Of a stretch of DNA of 64,000 nt, positions 59,261-64,000 are shown piece after piece; positions within the stretch are counted from its first letter, which is position 1; each line of letters opens with the position of its first letter. Below the pieces are notes generated by a model that did not search any database, was not told the origin of the DNA, and saw nothing but the letters and a program-made list of their open reading frames with translations. The translations under genes and the position numbers were made by a program. This DNA comes from Diphasiastrum complanatum. Its lineage: Eukaryota; Streptophyta; Lycopodiopsida; Lycopodiales; Lycopodiaceae. The stretch spans positions 1 through 64,000 of the forward strand of contig MU831921.1 of NCBI GenBank assembly GCA_029204225.1, in the 5' to 3' direction.

Positions 59261-61453
59261 GTGATGCCAACAATTGACTTTACTCGTATTTTAATTCTTA
59301 AACTGAAAATCGATTTTGGTGAAAGATATCCTATAGTGATTGTATCATGTTTTGAGTAGAAAAAGAATTTTATCCTTTGTCCTTTACTCAGATTTCAAGT
59401 AAAATTGATTCTTTATGCAAAATTCACTTTTACTTGAATCCATCCTATGTGAGAGGAACCTTCCATTCCTCTAAAGAACTAAGGTTTGCACACATAAAAT
59501 GTGCAAGCGTCTTGAAAATACAAAGAAATTTCTTTGGCATGTCTTCAAGTATGCAGAAAACCAAAACTCGTAACAACCTCATTCTAGGAAGTTCTACTTA
59601 GGGGCCTTATGTTTCTCTAATACTCTATGACGCTTCTAGACTTCTGATATCAGTGTAACACAAATCGTTGTCACACCATAGAACAATAAAGTTCAAACAA
59701 TAAAAAGGTGATCTTTATCAGTCTCAAGAAATTGCAAACGGCCTACTTTAATGTGACTCATAAAATGTTTTGGTTTGACTATCATGGCATTTTAGGCCTC
59801 TAAATAAAGGTTTAAAGAAAGGGACTCATCCGCAGTAAATTACTAGTTATGGTGAAGCCACCTGAGACCTGCACTCAATGCTGAGAACTTTCAAATGTAG
59901 ATCAACCAACACCTAAAGATATTGAGGTTACATCAATGTGAACCATCAATTACTCTACAGTTCAGTCATGTCAGAGCCATCATTGGTACTTCTGTATAAA
60001 TGCAACAAGGACAAGGAATCAAATCTATCAGAACTTCTGGAAATCGACCTCCTGCCTACATTGAAATCACAAGCTCAAGGGGATAATCTGAGAACCACTA
60101 ATAGACCAAAAGTTGTCAACAATTAAACGTGTAAAAGCATTTGGAGTAGGACATTAGCATGAGCTAGAGCATACGGATAGCCAAGCAAATCATGGCATGT
60201 GTCTAGACAATTCTTTTCTAAAAACCAAACAGGGCATAACATAAGAGTAAATTAAGAACAAAATTGTTTTGCACAGTTAACACCAAGCCAGAGGACAATA
60301 CACAAAAATGAGAATTGAAATGAAAAGCAAGTTCACTGACTGCCCGAGGCAAACAAATCTAAAGAGATTGATTTGAGACATTTCCATTTGGCTGTGCTAC
60401 CAATTTTTTGTCAAAGATTCCAAAAAAGAATCACGTCTAATCAAGAGCCTCCTACTCAGCTTCAGTGCTATTTTTGGAAGCACCTTCAATGTACTCCACA
60501 TCAATGGATCCTGAAAACTAAGAAATATGTTTTGTAGTTCTTGAAATTAACTATACAACTTTGACCAAAACGACATTCATTGTAAAATGTCAATCACATA
60601 AGGGGTACACACAACAATGAGAAAATAGCCTCGTCAAGAGGTTAATAAAGATTGCGATGTACTAAAAGTCATGTAATCTGAACAATCTGATACAAGCAAA
60701 CATCTTGATAAAAAAATAGTATTGCTCAATGCTCATCTGCATTAGAGTACAAAGTGTTCCATATTGGTCATACAAAAAATTAGTTTAAAAACATCATCAA
60801 AGTTGGCGCCTATTGGTCCTATGGGTCCATAATGAGAAATGAGGATTAAGTTTGATGGTTTTAAGGGACTCAGAAGACGAACAATCAAGGCTCAAATGAT
60901 GGCACGAGAGATGTGTGAAACTTGTTGGCCTGATGTTGGCCGTGTCAGAAAGGTTGCTTACTTGCTCTCATGCCAACGATTCATAAAACGGGGTGCCAAT
61001 CATTATATCAATCTTAAGGCAAAAAATGCTGCCAGAACAATAATCACAACATTTTCATGCAAAAGTAACCTGGGCAGTCCATTCCTTACCATTTCTACTC
61101 TATTGTGAGTTCAAAGATCTGGGAAAAACTGGCAAAGGCAAGCGCGTTCATCCCAGAGTCTCAACATTTACTTTCAATTTAGCTCATGCAATATGATGAA
61201 ACTTCATACAAATTCCACTATACAGTGTCTAAGAAGCATAATCCCACCTTTGAAATTCTTCTGCTCAAAAAATTTATGCCTTAGTCTCTTTTAGGTCCAC
61301 TTCCTCAAAGAATAGCATTATAACTTCGTCACAACTAATCCTGATATTTAGTCTCAAGTGATGCCTTGCTGAACCTCAAGTAATGCCAGACAGAAGTAGT
61401 TACTCAACATATATCGAGTACCAATATGGAGTCAAACAATGGCATTCTGCAAG

Positions 61454-61930
61454 TCAGTCAGCTTTTTCCCCTTGAGGGGGCTCGTTGTCAAGACAAATCG
61501 GTGATGGCACAACTTCACAAACCTCCACAGTTGCACTTCCCCCAGCGTTGACATTGAATCCTATCTGTGTTTCTCCAGAGCCATTCCCTTGAATCAGCTG
61601 TTCAAATGACCGTTTTGGTACTTGCACTTCAGGAGCCCTGGGGTCACTACCGGTAGAAATTGCAATGGGAGCAGTACGCTTAACTCCTCTTCCAACAACA
61701 CCAAGGTGCGTGACATTACCATTGGAAGACGATGATGTATGTAGGGCCTCACCAAACCCATTGCTAATTGGCTCTGTTTGAGATGGCCCATCAACCTTGG
61801 CTTTTCCATCAATCGACTTAGCAGCAGCTGCAGCAAACAATGCCTGCTTCACAAATTCCAAAGCTGGTGAGGAATGCTGCAATGCCTCCAGCAAACGAGG
61901 AGCAGATTCCATCTCACGAAGATCATCCAC
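61454..61930 (-). CDS. terminal exon of an unidentified gene
   Basis: A splice acceptor (TTTGATGCAG) at 61,931 opens a 158-codon exon in phase 0 (VDDLREMESAPRLLEALQHS...) to TGA at 61,454. Features: a helical start, an Ala-rich patch (FVKQALFAAAAAKSIDGKAK), a low-complexity Ser/Asn stretch, a basic GRGVKRTAPIA segment and VPKRSFEQLIQGNG, which could be part of a nuclear-protein tail, and an acidic end. Upstream exons are not recognisable in the 1.2 kb before the gypsy gag and may lie beyond that insertion. Product not identified. Confidence 0.65.
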   Translation of the reverse strand: MDDLREMESAPRLLEALQHSSPALEFVKQALFAAAAAKSIDGKAKVDGPSQTEPISNGFGEALHTSSSSNGNVTHLGVVGRGVKRTAPIAISTGSDPRAPEVQVPKRSFEQLIQGNGSGETQIGFNVNAGGSATVEVCEVVPSPICLDNEPPQGEKAD

Positions 61931-63165
61931 CTGCATCAAAGTACACAGTAATTACCTTGTAATGCGGATGAACTGCTTAACATAAGCACACTATCAAACA
62001 TCTTTGATTAAATTTGCTCAAAAAATTTGCACTGGCAAGCTCAGTCTTGCTAAACCATTAACTCATATCAGGAATATAAAGCTACAATAAAGCTCAAACT
62101 GAAGTATTTGAAAAAATTCTGAGCATTCGTGGATCAATGCTAGATTTAAAACTTTGTTATAGTCTTACCAGTGGCGAGAATCAACTTATAGAAAGTTCTA
62201 AAAGTTGGGTCATTTTAAAGTTACATATTTGAATGACATAAAAGTGTGGAAGAGGTGGCATCCTGGTGCACTGTAGTAAAAAATTGTTAAAGCATCATGG
62301 TTATTATTTATTAACACAGTTTATATTATGTAAACTAATGGCTGCTCTTGGCACACTGGGCACCCAGGTTAAAAAATTGGCATTAGCCATTATGGTTCGA
62401 ACCATTGGGCCCCTTTATTTCCCATTTAACAGTTATTGACCATTGGTTCTTATTAGGCCCCCCTAACAGTATAAACAGGATTTTGTGCCCGCATTCTAAT
62501 TGATTTATTGTTTGGAGACTACTTAGAATGAAGAGTAGCCTGAGATCCGTTTTGCGTAGCATCTAATCGACCTCGATCATTCAATATACTCTTTTAAGTC
62601 TAGTTATGCAAATATTATTCTAAAGCATATTGTTCTTGATTATTTGCAGTCTCTATATCTATGTTCTGTTGTGATGTTTTGCTCATAACTTGTCTAGTTC
62701 TTCCAGATTTTGCCACATCATCTTTTTTGTACTCTTGCATACTTTTCCACAAATATGTACATCAATATGTTTCCTCTAAAAGAGTGCATTTAAAGTGATC
62801 TATACCTCATCAATTGGATCAATAAAAGCTCAGTGACTGAGTTTCCATTACTTTCTGAATTTTTGAACTTAACTTTTCTGTGATTTTCTGCACATGTCTA
62901 GGGTGACTACATTGTGTTTCTTACAATATGGCACAGCATATTCGCCAACAACAACTTAATCTGATTTAAAAAGGCTGAGATGTTGACAGCCTTGCAGGTT
63001 TTTTGGCACTCGATACATTTCACACTTTGAGATGTATATTAACGTGACATCTTGACAGTATCTTTCACTACAAAATCTATATTAACCCTATTGGTATAGC
63101 ACGACATATACCAATTTTTAGGAAAGTTATAAGAAATCTGAAGATCCATTTTCATCTCTAATGTA
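61931..63165. other. intron or intergenic sequence with probable gypsy 5' flank
   Basis: No coding exon recognised. The right part precedes a gypsy gag on the opposite strand and may include its LTR and leader, but I found no clear primer site. Confidence 0.35.
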
Positions 63166-64000
63166 TGTCAGATGGAGAATCGAGATTAGAAAGATACCGG
63201 AAACTTAGAGAGGAGTTTTTACGAAGACAGAGTAAAAGTACTAGTCGTAGAAATCTAGACGAAATCACTGCTCAGTTACTTGAACTCCTAATTAGCTTAG
63301 GTATGGAGGGTCCTGCTGCACGCTTCACTTCTATCTCTAAAATTAAATATGATTATTTTAAAGGGACCAGCTCCGATGATGCAGATAGCTATGTCTCACA
63401 ATTTGAGTCAATAGCCAATGCAAATAACGAGGGAACTGACGTAGACAAACTACGAATTTTCCCTGGTCTGCTAAGAAAGCAAGCACGTATCTGGTATAGC
63501 CAGGTAGAACCAGGCCGTGTAGGAACCTGGTACCTGTTGAAAGATACGTTTCTGAACCAGTTCAGAGAGATAGGTTACAAATCTAGAATTCTTGGACGAC
63601 TGAACAATGTTCAGAAGAAGAGTAAAGAATCTCTTCGCAAATATACACGTAAGGTTAAAAACCTCATAGGAAAACTAACCGATGTATATCCCGTGGATAT
63701 GCAAATCGAATGGTTTTTGGCTGGTCTACCACCAAAGATTGATCGATACTGCAGACAAGGGGACATGAACTCCTTAGCAGCAGTTATAGCTAGTGCAGAA
63801 AATTTCGAGACTTCGAAATTAGCACGAAAGCGGCGATCAACGAAGAAATCTCGAAAGTCTAAGACTGATTCCAGTGACAGCGATGATGATTCAGATTCTG
63901 ATTCCAGTAGTAGTTCTTCAAGCTCGGAATCTGAAAGTAGTGATTCATCGGAATCAGATGCTGACAAAGGAGAGAAAAAGAATAAACGACGAACTAAACG
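63166..64000 (+). CDS. Ty3/gypsy gag, cut by the window end
   Basis: At least 278 codons, open to the window edge, starting MSDGESRLERYRKLREEFLR. Capsid landmarks follow: YFKGTSSDDADSYVSQFESI, LLRKQARIWYSQVE, WYLLKDTFLNQFRE, SRILGRLNNVQKKSKESLRKYT, IEWFLAGLPPKIDR. The C-terminal part is basic then a Ser/Asp/Glu-rich tract (about 63,865-63,965). No stops so far, so this copy may be younger than the other gypsy elements. A zinc knuckle and pol should lie beyond the window. Confidence 0.88.

Larger units (their letters stand above)
58197..61453. other. intergenic, with two small tandem duplications
   Basis: No firm gene. A frame at 60,839-61,108 (MRIKFDGFKGLRRRTIKAQMMARE) has no recognised motif. 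The right end is probably the 3' UTR of the next gene. Confidence 0.35.

Overview
The window looks like nuclear DNA of a land plant with a large, transposon-rich genome. It has plant-type Ty1/copia and Ty3/gypsy LTR retrotransposons, many of them primed by initiator tRNA-Met (TGGTATCAGAGC-type primer sites), a decayed LINE, an intron-containing plant gene, and a mitochondrial assembly gene whose promoter has plant site II and telo-box motifs. I cannot name the species; a fern or gymnosperm would fit the transposon load, but that is only an inference.

Layout. 0-1.5 kb: decayed coding remnants, one with a histone-H3-like N-terminus followed by a Ser/Pro/Lys-repeat frame. 1.8-7.5 kb: broken copia elements (an LTR with primer site, gag-protease, a second unrelated zinc knuckle-protease piece, and an inverted integrase-RT). 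9.6-13.2 kb: an internally deleted copia on the minus strand with both LTRs, each holding a minisatellite. 13.2-17.5 kb: non-coding, with a long (GT)(CT) microsatellite. 17.6-20.2 kb: a four-exon minus-strand gene for a 2-oxoglutarate-oxygenase-like protein of about 563 residues, with a tandem repeat array just upstream of its start. 22-23.5 kb: nested tandem duplications. 26.5-27.6 kb: a copia RNase H end and an LTR with primer-site sequence on its far side. 28-36.7 kb: a minus-strand Athila/Tat-like gypsy element with decayed gag-pol, plus a TATA-led extra open reading frame downstream of integrase. 39-51 kb: a poorly known element (repeat-rich LTR and leader, then a coiled-coil open reading frame) that was split by a young, apparently intact copia element (43,198-49,402, 5-bp target duplication TCCCT). 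51.7-53 kb: gypsy gag and integrase fragments around a copia/LTR fragment. 53.8-54.3 kb: a long foldback repeat. 55.3-56.1 kb: a LINE fragment. 57.8-58.2 kb: a COA3-like cytochrome oxidase assembly gene. 61.5-61.9 kb: the terminal exon of an unidentified gene. 63.2 kb to the end: a gypsy gag running off the window.

The host genes supported here are the oxygenase-like gene, the COA3-like gene and the terminal exon, all on the minus strand. Almost everything else is retrotransposon DNA of different ages. The young copia is the only element whose complete coding set looks functional. The most unusual items are the split coiled-coil open reading frame, the gypsy accessory frame with its own TATA box and leader hairpin, matching GAATTC-motif arrays ahead of that frame and ahead of gag, and the oxygenase-like protein lacking the first iron-binding histidine.
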